64,000 bases of DNA from an uncultured Roseiflexaceae bacterium (GCA_937988885.1 CALKHR010000034.1:23310-87309); one strand, 5' to 3'; shown: positions 16,682 through 26,362, counted from the first letter of the stretch. Notes: generated by a model not told the origin, from the letters alone. Numbers and translations: made by a program.

Positions 16682-17841
16682 CTGTGCTTCAGCAGAGGCA
16701 CCACCTGCCCAAACGGGAAGCGCTGCGCTTGCAGGCCGCCCGGCGTCACCACCCACAGCACCGGCAAACGCGGCGCTTGCTTGGGAAAATGCCCGAACCC
16801 ATCGGTCATGTAAATCGCCACCGATGGCTCCCACGGCGGGCGGTGCTTGGGGATCTGCTCGAAGAACGGGCGAAAGTCGGTGCCGCCGCCGCCCATTGGC
16901 TGCGGCAACTCGCCACGGGCATTGAGCTTATGCGGGCCGTACAGCTTGGTATCGGCGAAGTAGAGCAGGCAGCGCAGATGCGGGTAACTGCGCATAATCG
17001 CCTGTACCTCGCTCAAAAAGAGTTGCACGCTGGCCTGATCGATCGAGCCGCTGGTATCCACGCCCAACAATACCGTTAGGCTTGTGCTGCTGATCGTCTC
17101 CAGGTACATGCCCCGGCCCACGAAGCGTCGGTCGTAATCCTCGAAGTCGGTGGGCGTTTTGACCAGGAACCGCCACAGCAGGCTGCGCCAATCGAGTTTG
17201 CAGGGCGAGAGCGCCCCCAGTTCGCGCGCGAACTCACCCGCTCCATGGCCGATCTGCTGCTGTTCGGCGTACTCTCGGGCCTGCTCCTGCGCGTGCTGCC
17301 AGTGCCGCTCAAGCTCCTGCTTCCGCGCCTCGGCATCGCCTGTCTGCTCGCCTGATGCGTTCTCGGCATCGGCGGGCGGCCCCTCCAACAGATCATCGGG
17401 TTGGTTCTTCCCCTGCTTCTGCTGATCCTGCTGCTTCTGAATCAGGATGTCGTAGACTTCCTCGGTGCTCAGATGCTCCAACTGTGGGTTGCGCAGCCCG
17501 CCTTCCGGCAATTCATACCGCTCCTTGAGCAGCATGCCGTTGATCACAATATCGGCGGCGACGTTCCACAGCTTCGGGTCGCGCCCGCCGCGCCGTGGCA
17601 AGTGCAGCAGCGCCGCGTGCAGCACCTCGTGCGCCAAGAGTCCATCGAGTTGCGCGGGTGTCTGTTTCACCACGAACTCTGGATTGACATAAATCGTCCG
17701 TCCGTCGGTGGCGGCGGTTGGGATGTGATGGCTGATCTCAAACTGGGCGAATAGCGCCAACGAACTGAAGAACGCGCTGCGCTGTTGCATGCGTTGAAGT
17801 GAGGCGCTGATCGCTTTGGCGGTGGCGGGATCGAGTTTCAT
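16678..17841 (-). CDS. VWA-like domain protein with metallopeptidase-type N-terminus (DUF2201-like)
   Basis: The N-terminal part carries a zincin-like helix LLAHEVLHAALLHLPRR (about 70-86). The middle is Gln/Glu-rich and probably disordered. The C-terminal third is a VWA-like fold (LTVLLGVDTSGSIDQASV with the D-x-S-x-S metal site, near 262). It overlaps the upstream ATPase gene by 4 bases (ATGA). Such pairs are thought to act as an AAA+ chaperone with a VWA adaptor that puts metals or parts into target complexes. The target here is unknown. Confidence 0.75.
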   Translation of the reverse strand: MKLDPATAKAISASLQRMQQRSAFFSSLALFAQFEISHHIPTAATDGRTIYVNPEFVVKQTPAQLDGLLAHEVLHAALLHLPRRGGRDPKLWNVAADIVINGMLLKERYELPEGGLRNPQLEHLSTEEVYDILIQKQQDQQKQGKNQPDDLLEGPPADAENASGEQTGDAEARKQELERHWQHAQEQAREYAEQQQIGHGAGEFARELGALSPCKLDWRSLLWRFLVKTPTDFEDYDRRFVGRGMYLETISSTSLTVLLGVDTSGSIDQASVQLFLSEVQAIMRSYPHLRCLLYFADTKLYGPHKLNARGELPQPMGGGGTDFRPFFEQIPKHRPPWEPSVAIYMTDGFGHFPKQAPRLPVLWVVTPGGLQAQRFPFGQVVPLLKHS

Positions 17842-18839
17842 TGTGACTCCGTGGGCTGCGGCGCGCTCAGCAGCGCTTGCATGTCGGGGTCGTTGGCGAC
17901 CAGCCGCTTAAACGCGCTCCACTGCCCTTTGGCGCGCAGCAGCCGGAACAGGTCGGTCGCGCACAGCTGCACCCACTCGTTGGCGGCCACTCGCATCAGC
18001 CATTGTAGGCCGTGGTAGGCTTCCTGCGCATCGCGGGCGCGCGAGGTCAGGCCTGTGGTGGTGGCGTAACGTACCGATGGCTCCAACGGGAAGGGGATGC
18101 TATCACCGTTTCCGGCCAGGATGGCTTCGATATCGGGCAACTCGTTGTAGATGCCCACAAACATCATGAACTCGTTGGCGGCGGCGCTGCCCACTGCCGC
18201 GCTGATATCGAGGCCGATGCTGTGCAACATGCTGGCCATCTCCCAGGAGCGCGGCGAGGGCCAGGCCACTTGTAATGGCTCGTTTTTGTGCAGCAGCGCC
18301 GGGCGGAACGAGAGGAACGCGATGATATGTTCGTGCAAGCCGCGTTGCAGCGCGTAGGTCTTGAAGTTCTCGAAATCGGGTGACACTTCCACGTGGATGA
18401 AGCGGTTCGCGAGCGGCGCGGGCATCTCGAACACCGCCGCCCGATCTTCGTCGCGGTTGCCCGCCGCCCAAATGAACCAGCCCTCCGGCACGCGGTAACT
18501 ACCGACTTGGCGGTCGAGGATGAGCTGCTGAGCCATGCCCTGCATAGTCGGCGGCGCCATGTTGATCTCGTCGAGGAACAGCACGCCAGCGCCTTCGGTG
18601 GGCAGGAACTCGGGTGGATACCAGCGCGAGCGGCCCGCCTCAGCAACAGGCAGGCCGCGTAGATCGGTTGGCGCCAACTGGGAGAGCCGCAGGTCGATAC
18701 AGGCGAGGCCGTGTCGCTCGGCCACTTGTGCGACGATGCTCGATTTCCCGATGCCTGGTGGCCCCCAGATCATGGTGCTGAGCTTGACCTGGTTGGTCAC
18801 CAGCGTTTCGAGAAATAACGTTAGATCGGCAGGGTTCAT
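17838..18839 (-). CDS. MoxR-type AAA+ ATPase
   Basis: Starting at the ATG ending at 18839 (AGGAG 8 bases upstream) the product is 333 residues. It has Walker A WGPPGIGKSS, Walker B VLFLDEINMAPP, sensor 1 IWAAGNRDEDRA and an arginine-finger region NRFIHVEVS. MoxR ATPases work as hexamers that remodel partner proteins through VWA adaptors. It is translationally coupled to the VWA-like gene that follows. Confidence 0.88.
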   Translation of the reverse strand: MNPADLTLFLETLVTNQVKLSTMIWGPPGIGKSSIVAQVAERHGLACIDLRLSQLAPTDLRGLPVAEAGRSRWYPPEFLPTEGAGVLFLDEINMAPPTMQGMAQQLILDRQVGSYRVPEGWFIWAAGNRDEDRAAVFEMPAPLANRFIHVEVSPDFENFKTYALQRGLHEHIIAFLSFRPALLHKNEPLQVAWPSPRSWEMASMLHSIGLDISAAVGSAAANEFMMFVGIYNELPDIEAILAGNGDSIPFPLEPSVRYATTTGLTSRARDAQEAYHGLQWLMRVAANEWVQLCATDLFRLLRAKGQWSAFKRLVANDPDMQALLSAPQPTESQ

Positions 18840-18927
18840 GCGGCGCTCCTTGTGTTCGTAGGTAACTCGTAATGATGCGAACAAATGTCCGTACACATCA
18901 TACGTAGGATGGCCGCAAAAAGTTGCG

Positions 18928-19815
18928 CTACGCTCGCAGCAACGGTCGGGTGAGGCAGGTTGGCCCGCCCTCAGCTTTGAGCGAGATCTCGTTGCCGCGA
19001 TACGTCTGCACCTCGCAGCCCGCCGCCTCCAGGCGCGCCTGCGTGATCGGGTTGCCCTCCAGCATCAGGCATTCGCCGGGCGCGAGCGCCAGCACATTCG
19101 GCCCCATAGTGGCGAACTCGGCCTCGGGCACCTCGACCATGCGGATGCCGCGCTGCTTGAGCAATTGCCAGAACGGCGTGGAGAGCAACGGCGGATACAC
19201 CACCGCCAGATCGTGATCGACCATACTGATCAGCGAGAGCAAGTGCAAGCAGGCGTCGGGGCCGGTGAAGTACGGCAGTTCGACGGGCACAATGCTCACG
19301 CCCAAATCGCTGAGGATCGCGCCCAACTGGCGCACGCCCTCGGCATTGGTGCGGAAGCCAAGCCCCACCGCCAGCGTGCGCTCGTCGAGCCAGAACATAT
19401 CGCCGCCCTCCGCCAGCGCATCACCCTCAAGTTGCCCCAGGATGGGGATGCCGAGTTGTTTCATCGTCTCGCCCATCGCCGCCTCCTCGCCGCGCCGCAG
19501 TGGCTTGCCCATGCGCAGCAGCACCGCGCCCGCATTGGTGATCAGCATCGGGTCGAATACGAAGATCGCATCGGCGCGGTCGGGCTGCGCCACATCTTGG
19601 TAGATCACCTCTGCGCCGCTATTGCGCACGATCGCCGCGAGTGCATCGTGCTCGCGCTGCGCCTCCTCCAAGTTGGGTTGACTAGTGTAGTGCCAGCGCT
19701 GCGGATCGGCCTCGCCGAACGCCGCGTCGGGGCGCCGCATCAGCACGCGCCGCAGCCGTGCCACCATCGAATGCCCACCGTATCCCGCCTGCGCTCCGTT
19801 TGTCGATTGGTTCAT
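18928..19815 (-). CDS. dimethylarginine dimethylaminohydrolase / amidinotransferase family protein
   Basis: The 295-residue protein has the guanidino-modifying fold. It shows DAIFVFDPMLITNAGAVLLR, EGGDMFWLD (the acid that binds the guanidino group), DACLHLLSLISMVD with the catalytic His, NVLALAPGECLML, and the nucleophile Cys in GGPTCLTRPL near the C-terminus. It hydrolyses a substituted arginine to citrulline or a close relative; DDAH and arginine deiminase-like roles cannot be separated by eye. Gene stands alone. Confidence 0.85.
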   Translation of the reverse strand: MNQSTNGAQAGYGGHSMVARLRRVLMRRPDAAFGEADPQRWHYTSQPNLEEAQREHDALAAIVRNSGAEVIYQDVAQPDRADAIFVFDPMLITNAGAVLLRMGKPLRRGEEAAMGETMKQLGIPILGQLEGDALAEGGDMFWLDERTLAVGLGFRTNAEGVRQLGAILSDLGVSIVPVELPYFTGPDACLHLLSLISMVDHDLAVVYPPLLSTPFWQLLKQRGIRMVEVPEAEFATMGPNVLALAPGECLMLEGNPITQARLEAAGCEVQTYRGNEISLKAEGGPTCLTRPLLRA

Positions 19816-20130
19816 AACACACTCATTTCTGTAGTGGAAAGGATGATCAAACGATGTATACGATCAAAGATGTTTGAAGCCGAATATTGATGTATCTTTA
19901 TTTCTATTTTGTTATTTGTGGCGTTTTAAACGACGTAATACCCGGATGAGTATGAATAAACTATTACAAATAATGAAATATATTCAATTTTTAAAGCAAC
20001 AGTTGTTGAAAATGATGTTTGTGGCGTTTGATAGTAGCGAAACGACCTGATGGCGATGTGAACGCCCTACCGCTCATCCTTGGAAAGTTGTTGCAGGCGT
20101 TTTGTTGGATGTCGAACGTGGGAGGATACG
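19816..20130. other. AT-rich intergenic region
   Basis: 315 bases, strikingly AT-rich from about 19840 to 20040 compared with both sides. It contains two copies of GTGGCGTTT about 110 bases apart. It probably holds the promoter for the paralogous membrane genes; no clear -35/-10 pair stands out. Confidence 0.4.
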
Positions 20131-22167
20131 ATGAAGCATTCCCAACCAACCAATGGTGCTGAGCAACTAGGTACTAGTGTTGCCCAATTAACCAATGGTG
20201 TTGAGCAGCTTACCAAAGCCGAAAAGATCGTCATCATCAATCAGACGGCTATGCGTATTGCTATCGATCCCCGTGCGCCGAGCACCGATACCAGCACGCT
20301 CTGTGGTTGCTTGGTGATTCCACCATTTGGCAAGCGCGAACTCGATAACGATCTATATGCCCACGAAGCCTGGGAGCGCTTTGGCCTAGTGCAAGTTCAA
20401 AAAATATCCGCGCCGCCTCCCCTTGCGGATTCGCCACCTTCTTCGCTGAATAACTCAATGCGAATCGCCTGGATTTTGTCGATTGTGTTGCTTGGTTGCG
20501 CGAGTCTGCTGCTTGCTCTCAGTGTGCCCTTATACATTAATGGCTATTTTTTAAGCGGTGTGATTGCGCTCGTGACCGCCATATTGCTCTGCATTGTGCA
20601 GGCTATTCGTCTAATGCGTGCGGCTCCATCCGAATCGTTGATGGGCAAGTTATGGTTGCGGATCAAGCGTTTCGGTGAAGTTATCCAGAGTTATATTCGG
20701 GTTGCCAAGCGCTTGCCAGTTGTGATTTGTATTAGCGCTGTGGTACCTATTTTCACGATTCTGATCGCCAAGCAAAGAGCAGGCGCAGCGTACAGCGATA
20801 AAGGCATGTTGCTTAAGCTGTGGGCGCTATTCACCGATCCGCTAGACCTTATGGCAGGCCTGAACAACGAACCGATCATGCTGTTTATGCGTCTCTGGCT
20901 AATTTTTGTTGCATCGATATTACCAGCCTTGATGTTGTACCTGTTCCATAGCCAGAGTTTCCAGACACTGCGTGATAATTTTTATCAGGATATCATTCGC
21001 CTCAGCCCTTTTACGCTGACTAAGGCCGATGCTGAGACGACTCACGAAGCGACAGTTGGCGATATTTTGGGCAGAACGCCGGAATCGATCAATATTGTAG
21101 CGCAGATTCCGGTCTTGGTGAGCACGTTCCTCTTTTCAATGGGCTGGACGCTCACTCTGCTGGTGAATCAAGTTGATAGTAATAACGAGCCGCTCACGCC
21201 ATTGCGCAATGCATTGATCTTCGGCTTCTTGGGCGCATACTTCTTTGCACTGAATACGATATTTCGGCGCTATGTACGGGCCGATCTCAATACCAAGGCC
21301 TACACGCATATGGGGCTGCGCATTTTGGTCACCTTTGTATTGGTGTGGGTATTGAACGAGCTGCTCGTTGCTCAGGGAGAAACAACACCGCAAGGACTGC
21401 ACGCTAGAGTGTTGTATATCGTGGCGTTCTTTGTGGGCATTGTGCCCGAGACCGCCTCGGCAGTGCTGCAAGATTTCTTGCGCGGCCAGAGTTGGGTGGG
21501 GCGCTTCATTCCCGCCCTTCAGGAACAGCATCCGCTCCATAAACTCAACGGCATTACGCTCTACGACCAAGCCCGCCTGTTGGAGGAAGGCATCGAGAAT
21601 ATCGAGGCGTTGGCGCACCACAACTTGATTGAATTGCTGCTGCGCACGCGCATCCCCGCACCTCGCCTGATCGATCTGGTCGATCAAGCCATTCTGTACC
21701 TGCATGTGCGTGGCCCTGTGAATGCCAACATCGCTCGTTCGCAGCTCGAAGCCTCAGAGGATGGCTTGCTCTACCGCTTAAACACGCTCGGTATTCGCAC
21801 TGCCACCGACCTGTGGCTGATGTATTGGCATTTGCCGCATCAGGATCTTCATTCGATCGGCAGTGGTTCGCAATCAACAAGTGCGTCTGCTCGCTCGAAA
21901 TGGCTGAGTAGCCAACTTGATGCGAAACAGGAGGAGCAGTTGCGGTTGGTGCTGCACGCGCTGGAAGATGATGAGTGGATGGCGTATTTGCTGCATTGGC
22001 GCAGCATGAGTCGGGCATGCCTGTACACCTATCGCTTTCAGGATTTTGTTGATCGATTTATGAAACTGCCGCCACCAGCGCGTTGGTCGGATCGCCGCAC
22101 GGCAACCGTTCCAAATGCAGGCGACTGTCCGCCGCCCGCGCCGATTCCAGTGCCAACTTCATCGTAA
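20131..22167 (+). CDS. large membrane protein of unknown function, paralogue A (678 aa)
   Basis: ATG 20131 follows GGGAGGA. After about 85 soluble residues (a domain with IVIINQTAMRIAI, a CGCLVIPPFGKREL stretch and AWERFGLVQVQ) come about eight membrane helices to residue ~450. A C-terminal cytoplasmic part follows: LNGITLYDQARLLEEGIENI, LIELLLRTRIPAPRLIDLVDQ and LNTLGIRTATDLWL. The last segment resembles a helix-hairpin-helix repeat. A Pro-rich tail ends it. The family is not one I know. The next gene is a paralogue. Confidence 0.7.
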   Translation: MKHSQPTNGAEQLGTSVAQLTNGVEQLTKAEKIVIINQTAMRIAIDPRAPSTDTSTLCGCLVIPPFGKRELDNDLYAHEAWERFGLVQVQKISAPPPLADSPPSSLNNSMRIAWILSIVLLGCASLLLALSVPLYINGYFLSGVIALVTAILLCIVQAIRLMRAAPSESLMGKLWLRIKRFGEVIQSYIRVAKRLPVVICISAVVPIFTILIAKQRAGAAYSDKGMLLKLWALFTDPLDLMAGLNNEPIMLFMRLWLIFVASILPALMLYLFHSQSFQTLRDNFYQDIIRLSPFTLTKADAETTHEATVGDILGRTPESINIVAQIPVLVSTFLFSMGWTLTLLVNQVDSNNEPLTPLRNALIFGFLGAYFFALNTIFRRYVRADLNTKAYTHMGLRILVTFVLVWVLNELLVAQGETTPQGLHARVLYIVAFFVGIVPETASAVLQDFLRGQSWVGRFIPALQEQHPLHKLNGITLYDQARLLEEGIENIEALAHHNLIELLLRTRIPAPRLIDLVDQAILYLHVRGPVNANIARSQLEASEDGLLYRLNTLGIRTATDLWLMYWHLPHQDLHSIGSGSQSTSASARSKWLSSQLDAKQEEQLRLVLHALEDDEWMAYLLHWRSMSRACLYTYRFQDFVDRFMKLPPPARWSDRRTATVPNAGDCPPPAPIPVPTSS

Positions 22168-22209
22168 CCATCAGCATCGTTTTGGCAACTACCACACAAG
22201 GAGTGAGCG

Positions 22210-23928
22210 ATGCAAGATATTCCGTTATCGACCACACCGTTAGAAAGCATGCGACAGTCGTCGGTGCCGCTCAACATCGATAACAGCCAGATCATTAAGA
22301 ATCGTACAGCCTATAAAATTTCGATCACACTCAAAAGTGACGATCAGAGCACTCATTGCATCGTCATACCACCGTTTGGCACCTACATCGGCTCGCGAGC
22401 CGAGTTGAACCGCTCTACCTGCGTCGATTGGGAGCGTATGGGTCTGGTGATCTGCGAGGATCGCCGCCTGTACCGCCGCCCAGGTGAGGTACTGCGCGAT
22501 ACCGTGAATTATGTGACCGGCGGCTCGATGTTGGGCTTGATGGGCGGCTTGGTGCCCGGATTATGGGCGGAGACGTGGTTCTGGGGTGTATTGGTCTGTG
22601 TGATGCTGCTGGTTACGCTGGTGAGTGTACCGGGTTTGTGGTCGCTGTTGTTGCAAGTGGTATCGACCTCGTTCATCTATATTGTCGTGGCCCTGATCGG
22701 TATCGGCTTGCCACTGCTGATATTGGACGTGTGGAGTGACCCCGCGCAACTCACCTTGGATAATTGGCTGAGATGCATCGCGATCGGTATCTTTGCGACG
22801 CTGCCTGCGAGCCTATTCTACTTGTGCTACGGCCTGAACTTGCGGCGCATCCGCAAGCAGATGATTTACGATATCTTGCAGCTCGATCCTCAGATTCAAA
22901 CCATCGAGGCCGTTGAGATGCGTTACGGCCAACTGATCGACGACACTATCGGCACAAAACACGGTCATGTGCCGTTCCGCGGGCATGTTGTGGTGTTGAT
23001 GTTGACAGCGCTGTTGACCATGGGTTGGAGCATGGTATTCTTGCAGGAGCGCTTCGATTCCTTGGGTATGTTCACCCACCCCGATTCGCCTATCTTGTTG
23101 TGTGGCTTTCTAGGCGCGTACACCTTCGCGCTGTGGGTCTCCTTCCAGCGCTATATGCGTATGGATATCCACACCAAGTGTTTTGTGGCGATGACCGTGC
23201 GGCTCTTGCAAACGATGATCTTAGCCTGGTTGCTCTATTGGATTGGGATGTGGATGTTTGGCACGTTGGATGGTTGGCCCGAACTGTTGCTAGCGGCGCT
23301 GGCCTTTATCATGGGGTTTATGCCTCCGACCACCAGGACCACTATAATCGTGTTGACCCAACGTCTGCGTCAGCTTCACCCCATCTTGCTGCTGCCGGAC
23401 CGCTATCGCCTGCTGCGCGATCTCGATGGATTAAGTCTGTACGATCAGTCGCGCTTGCTTGGCGAGGGCATCGAGAATATCTCGCACTTGGTCAACTTCC
23501 CGCTGATCGACCTGCTGTTGCGCACACGCTTTCCCGCGCACCAGCTAGTTGATCTGATCGACCAGGCGTTGTTGGCGCTGTACGTGGGCGCGACAACCCA
23601 GCGCTACCAGGCACAGGGCCAGGACCCAGCGCTACAAACGTTGCACAACCACGGGATACGCACTGCGACGCAGTTGGAGCACGTCGCGGAGCAGTTGCAA
23701 GCGTCGAAAGAGCGGTACGAGAAGTTTCTAACTCTACTGGATCAAGGTTCGGGCGCATCATCGCTCAGGCGTATCGAGACAATTCTCAAAGCTCTGAATT
23801 CTGAGGAACAGATGAAGTATTTGCGCTACTGGCGGAAACTCCACCGCGAGCACGACAAGGTGTATACGCTAGAACAGTTCTGCCATACCTGCCAGATAAC
23901 GTTATTGCCGAGGAAAATGGTGCCTTAA
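22210..23928 (+). CDS. large membrane protein of unknown function, paralogue B (572 aa)
   Basis: It shares every part with the product of 20131-22167: the N-terminal domain (KNRTAYKISITLKSDDQSTH..CIVIPPFGTYIGSR..WERMGLVICE), the membrane block, LDGLSLYDQSRLLGEGIENI, LIDLLLRTRFPAHQLVDLID and LHNHGIRTATQLEH. AAGGAG precedes the ATG by 7 bases. The tandem pair probably arose by duplication and is co-transcribed. Gene order suggests a two-subunit membrane complex; role unknown. Confidence 0.7.
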   Translation: MQDIPLSTTPLESMRQSSVPLNIDNSQIIKNRTAYKISITLKSDDQSTHCIVIPPFGTYIGSRAELNRSTCVDWERMGLVICEDRRLYRRPGEVLRDTVNYVTGGSMLGLMGGLVPGLWAETWFWGVLVCVMLLVTLVSVPGLWSLLLQVVSTSFIYIVVALIGIGLPLLILDVWSDPAQLTLDNWLRCIAIGIFATLPASLFYLCYGLNLRRIRKQMIYDILQLDPQIQTIEAVEMRYGQLIDDTIGTKHGHVPFRGHVVVLMLTALLTMGWSMVFLQERFDSLGMFTHPDSPILLCGFLGAYTFALWVSFQRYMRMDIHTKCFVAMTVRLLQTMILAWLLYWIGMWMFGTLDGWPELLLAALAFIMGFMPPTTRTTIIVLTQRLRQLHPILLLPDRYRLLRDLDGLSLYDQSRLLGEGIENISHLVNFPLIDLLLRTRFPAHQLVDLIDQALLALYVGATTQRYQAQGQDPALQTLHNHGIRTATQLEHVAEQLQASKERYEKFLTLLDQGSGASSLRRIETILKALNSEEQMKYLRYWRKLHREHDKVYTLEQFCHTCQITLLPRKMVP

Positions 23929-23946
23929 TTGTGAGTGATGTGGTTC

Positions 23947-23972
23947 GGGAGGTGGAAGTGACGCCACCTCCC
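23947..23972. terminator. hairpin between convergent genes
   Basis: GGGAGGTGG / CCACCTCCC with an 8-base loop, between the stop of paralogue B and the stop of the translin-like gene; followed by CATCGTTCTT on the + strand. Confidence 0.6.
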
Positions 23973-23979
23973 ATCGTTC

Positions 23980-24606
23980 TTATTGGGTGATTTTGGCTTC
24001 GAAGGCGGCCAGTGCATCGGTGAGTTGTTGCTGGCGGATGGCGGCGGTCATATCGCCACGGGTGCGCTCTAGCACGGCCCGCAGTGCATCGGTGGTGCGG
24101 CGCAGCCCGCCCGTGATCGCATCGGGGTAATCGACGGTGACGAGCGCCGAGTAAACATCGTCCATAATGCTGAGCAACGCTTCGCCGCGGGCCACCTGGC
24201 CGTGGCGCAGCCCATCAAGGATTGCGCGGCGCAGCTCCGATGCGGCCTCGGCAAGGCCGTTGAGGTAGGCGGCTGGCTCCACCTGCAGATCATCGGCGCT
24301 CGGCGGCGGGTCGCCGTGCAAAAAGGCGTAGACCAGCGCAGCCTCGGCGTACTCCTTCAGCGCATCCTGCGTGTACCCCGCGAACAAGAGCGCATTCTGT
24401 TCATCAAGCCCAGTGCGTAGGCTCTGCACGATTTGCGTGGCCTCATTGAGCAACTGTTGCGCCGTCTCGAACTCGGCGCGATGCACCGCCCGAATCGCGT
24501 TGGCGCACTGGCGCACCAACGCCCGCGAACCTGCGAGCGCCCGCTCGCGCGCCGCGTGCGTGGCCTCAATCCGTCCGACCGCTTCAGCAACGACGGATTC
24601 AATCAT
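23980..24606 (-). CDS. translin family protein
   Basis: A 208-residue all-helical protein with the translin pattern: RERALAGSRALVRQCANAIRA near the N-terminus, ALVYAFLHGDPPP in the middle, YLNGLAEAASELRRAILDGL and a late YPDAITGGLRRTTDALRAVLER. In eukaryotes translin binds single-stranded DNA and RNA. The bacterial and archaeal members have been proposed to process RNA; in this organism the role is open. Single-gene unit. Confidence 0.75.
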   Translation of the reverse strand: MIESVVAEAVGRIEATHAARERALAGSRALVRQCANAIRAVHRAEFETAQQLLNEATQIVQSLRTGLDEQNALLFAGYTQDALKEYAEAALVYAFLHGDPPPSADDLQVEPAAYLNGLAEAASELRRAILDGLRHGQVARGEALLSIMDDVYSALVTVDYPDAITGGLRRTTDALRAVLERTRGDMTAAIRQQQLTDALAAFEAKITQ

Positions 24607-24648
24607 TCTGCTTTCTCCTTCTATATTGAACAGGCGTTATCGCCACGT

Positions 24649-24764
24649 TATACCAAACCCAGTTGGACAGTGTCAGGATATAGCCAGTTTTAGCCTGCGG
24701 CAGCAAGGTACTTTCTTCTTTTTGTGGTGTCGAGGCGCTGCGTGTAGCAGCGCCTCGACACCAC
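24649..24764. repeat. MITE-like repeat, copy 1
   Basis: Begins TTATACCAAACCC, continues with a unique stretch and ends in a perfect 18-base inverted repeat with a 5-base loop (24724-24764, arms GTGGTGTCGAGGCGCTGC and complement). About 100 bases of it match the complement of 52154-52268 with few changes. The far end may reach about 24855, where GGTATTAG could be the partner of the terminal repeat. The rest of the 24607-25000 gap is the PIG-L promoter region. Confidence 0.8.
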
Positions 24765-25000
24765 TTGCCAAGGTGAGGCTGCTATCGCTTAAAACGCAGG
24801 ACGCGTCATTTTGAAGATTTCGATTGTGTGAGTAATTACCCGATCTGGTATTAGCGCTCGTTTCCCTTGCAGTATACCAGTTTCTAGGCCAACGCTCTGC
24901 AACCCAGAATTATCAAAACCCGCATCAGACTCAGCATTCGGGGGCTAGACAGAACCGCGATCCTTGTAGTAGACTATATTCATAATGGAGAAATGATCAT

Positions 25001-25723
25001 ATGAGCATTCGATCAGATCAACCTCTGCGTATCCTGGGCATCTTCGCCCATCCCGATGACCCCGAGTTTATGTGTGGTGGTAGCGCGGCGTTATGGGCCG
25101 ACCAAGGTGCCGAGATCACCTACTGCATCGTGACGAATGGTGCGGCGGGCAGCAACGATCCAAACCAAGATCTTGATGAACTCGTCACCATTCGCCAGGC
25201 CGAGCAGCGCGCCGCTTGCGATGTGCTCGGCGTGCGCGACCTGGTGTTCCTAGGGTACGCCGATGGTACGCTCCAACATACGCTGGAACTGCGCCGCGAC
25301 CTGACCCGCCTGATCCGCCAATTGCGGCCCGATCGGGTGGTGATTGGCGACCCGACGGCGGTGCTGTACGGCGATGAGTATATCAACCACCCCGACCACT
25401 GCGCCGCTGCGGAGGCCGGGTTGTACGCGGTATTTCCGAGCGCAGAGACGCGCCCGATCTTCCCGGAGTTGTTGGCCGAGGGCTACGAGCCACATAAAGT
25501 CAAAGAGTTGTACATCGGCGATAGCCAACAACCAAACTTGCATATCGATATTTCCTCCACGCTCGAACGCAAAATCGCCGCGCTGGGCTGCCACAAAAGC
25601 CAGTTACAGATCGGCGATGGCGAGTGGGTGCGCACCTGGGCCGCCGAGATCGGCAAACCAGCCAACCTCCCCTACGCCGAAGCGTTCCGTGTGATGCGAT
25701 TAGTACGAGAAGAAGGATCTTAG
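25001..25723 (+). CDS. PIG-L / LmbE family deacetylase
   Basis: 240 residues with the family's zinc motif FAHPDDPEFMCGG (His-Pro-Asp-Asp) near the N-terminus, IVTNGAAGSND, and the third ligand in EYINHPDHCAAAEAGLYAVF. Such enzymes remove acetyl groups from GlcNAc-linked substrates, as in mycothiol, bacillithiol or GPI-like glycolipid synthesis. The substrate is not readable and there are no thiol-synthesis neighbours. GGAGAA lies 9 bases before the ATG. Confidence 0.88.
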   Translation: MSIRSDQPLRILGIFAHPDDPEFMCGGSAALWADQGAEITYCIVTNGAAGSNDPNQDLDELVTIRQAEQRAACDVLGVRDLVFLGYADGTLQHTLELRRDLTRLIRQLRPDRVVIGDPTAVLYGDEYINHPDHCAAAEAGLYAVFPSAETRPIFPELLAEGYEPHKVKELYIGDSQQPNLHIDISSTLERKIAALGCHKSQLQIGDGEWVRTWAAEIGKPANLPYAEAFRVMRLVREEGS

Positions 25724-25740
25724 ACGGCTGGACGGCTCAA

Positions 25741-26160
25741 CGCGTTTGACGGGTTGGTTCCCCGTAAACGACGTGTGAGTACGCGGTTTGTCGAGATCGT
25801 CTGAAAGGAGGGCAGATATAAGAGGTACACGTTTCGCCGCCGCTGGGCCGGACGGAGCCTGATACACGGTTCGCTGCGTTTTCGCGCACCAGTATCACGC
25901 ATCAGGTCAGCCTAGGGTAGTTGCCCAGGCCTGGGACGGTGGTAACGCCCATAAAGATTTCCTGCCCCACGTGGTGGGGTAAGTTCCCAGGACGACCCGC
26001 TGGTGACGCCTTCCAGCGGACCGCCCTTGAATCAGTGCCCTGATCGAGATTACAGATGCTGCCGTTCAACACGTCGTGGTGTTGACGTGCTTGAGCAAGT
26101 GGCTCTGAACTTTTTCCGGAGGCATCTCCCGAAAGGCTTTTTACAGGAGGTGTGTGCGAC
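25741..26160. ncRNA. highly structured intergenic segment, candidate structured RNA or mobile-element end
   Basis: The 639-base gap 25724-26362 has stacked inverted repeats: CGTTTGACGGG/CCCGTAAACG (25743-25770), TGATAC/GTATCA (25860-25897), CCTGGGA/TCCCAGG (25930-25991) enclosing CCCCAC/GTGGGG (25965-25979), CGCTGG/CCAGCG (25998-26018), CAACAC/GTGTTG (26067-26084) and GGAG/CTCC near 26120. Spacing is regular and no long frame with normal codon use runs through it. It does not fit RNase P, tmRNA, 6S, SRP RNA or a riboswitch I know. The minus-strand frame 25902-26228 ends in a way that faintly recalls the tails of TnpB genes, so an old IS200/IS605 right end is the main alternative. Confidence 0.4.
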
Positions 26161-26362
26161 CATAGACCAGATAGCAAGCAACTGAGCGCGCTTTGCCCCT
26201 TGACGCTTGGTGGGGGGTAGGAAAGCAAGCGTACAGGCCCAATAGACGGTCACACTAAGCACACGGCAGAACAACTGGTTGCGAATAGATGTCTGGCGGC
26301 TTTGCGCCGATATCTGCGCCTGTTGTTCACCAACAGTGTAAAAGCTTTATAAGGAGGTTCTC

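Noticed and set aside
25741..26160. RNase P RNA, tmRNA, 6S or SRP RNA
   Set aside because: None of the conserved boxes I know for these (such as GAGGAAAGUCC for RNase P) is there on either strand.
25902..26228. 108-codon minus-strand frame in the structured gap
   Set aside because: No recognised domain and no ribosome site; kept only as a hint of an old tnpB tail.
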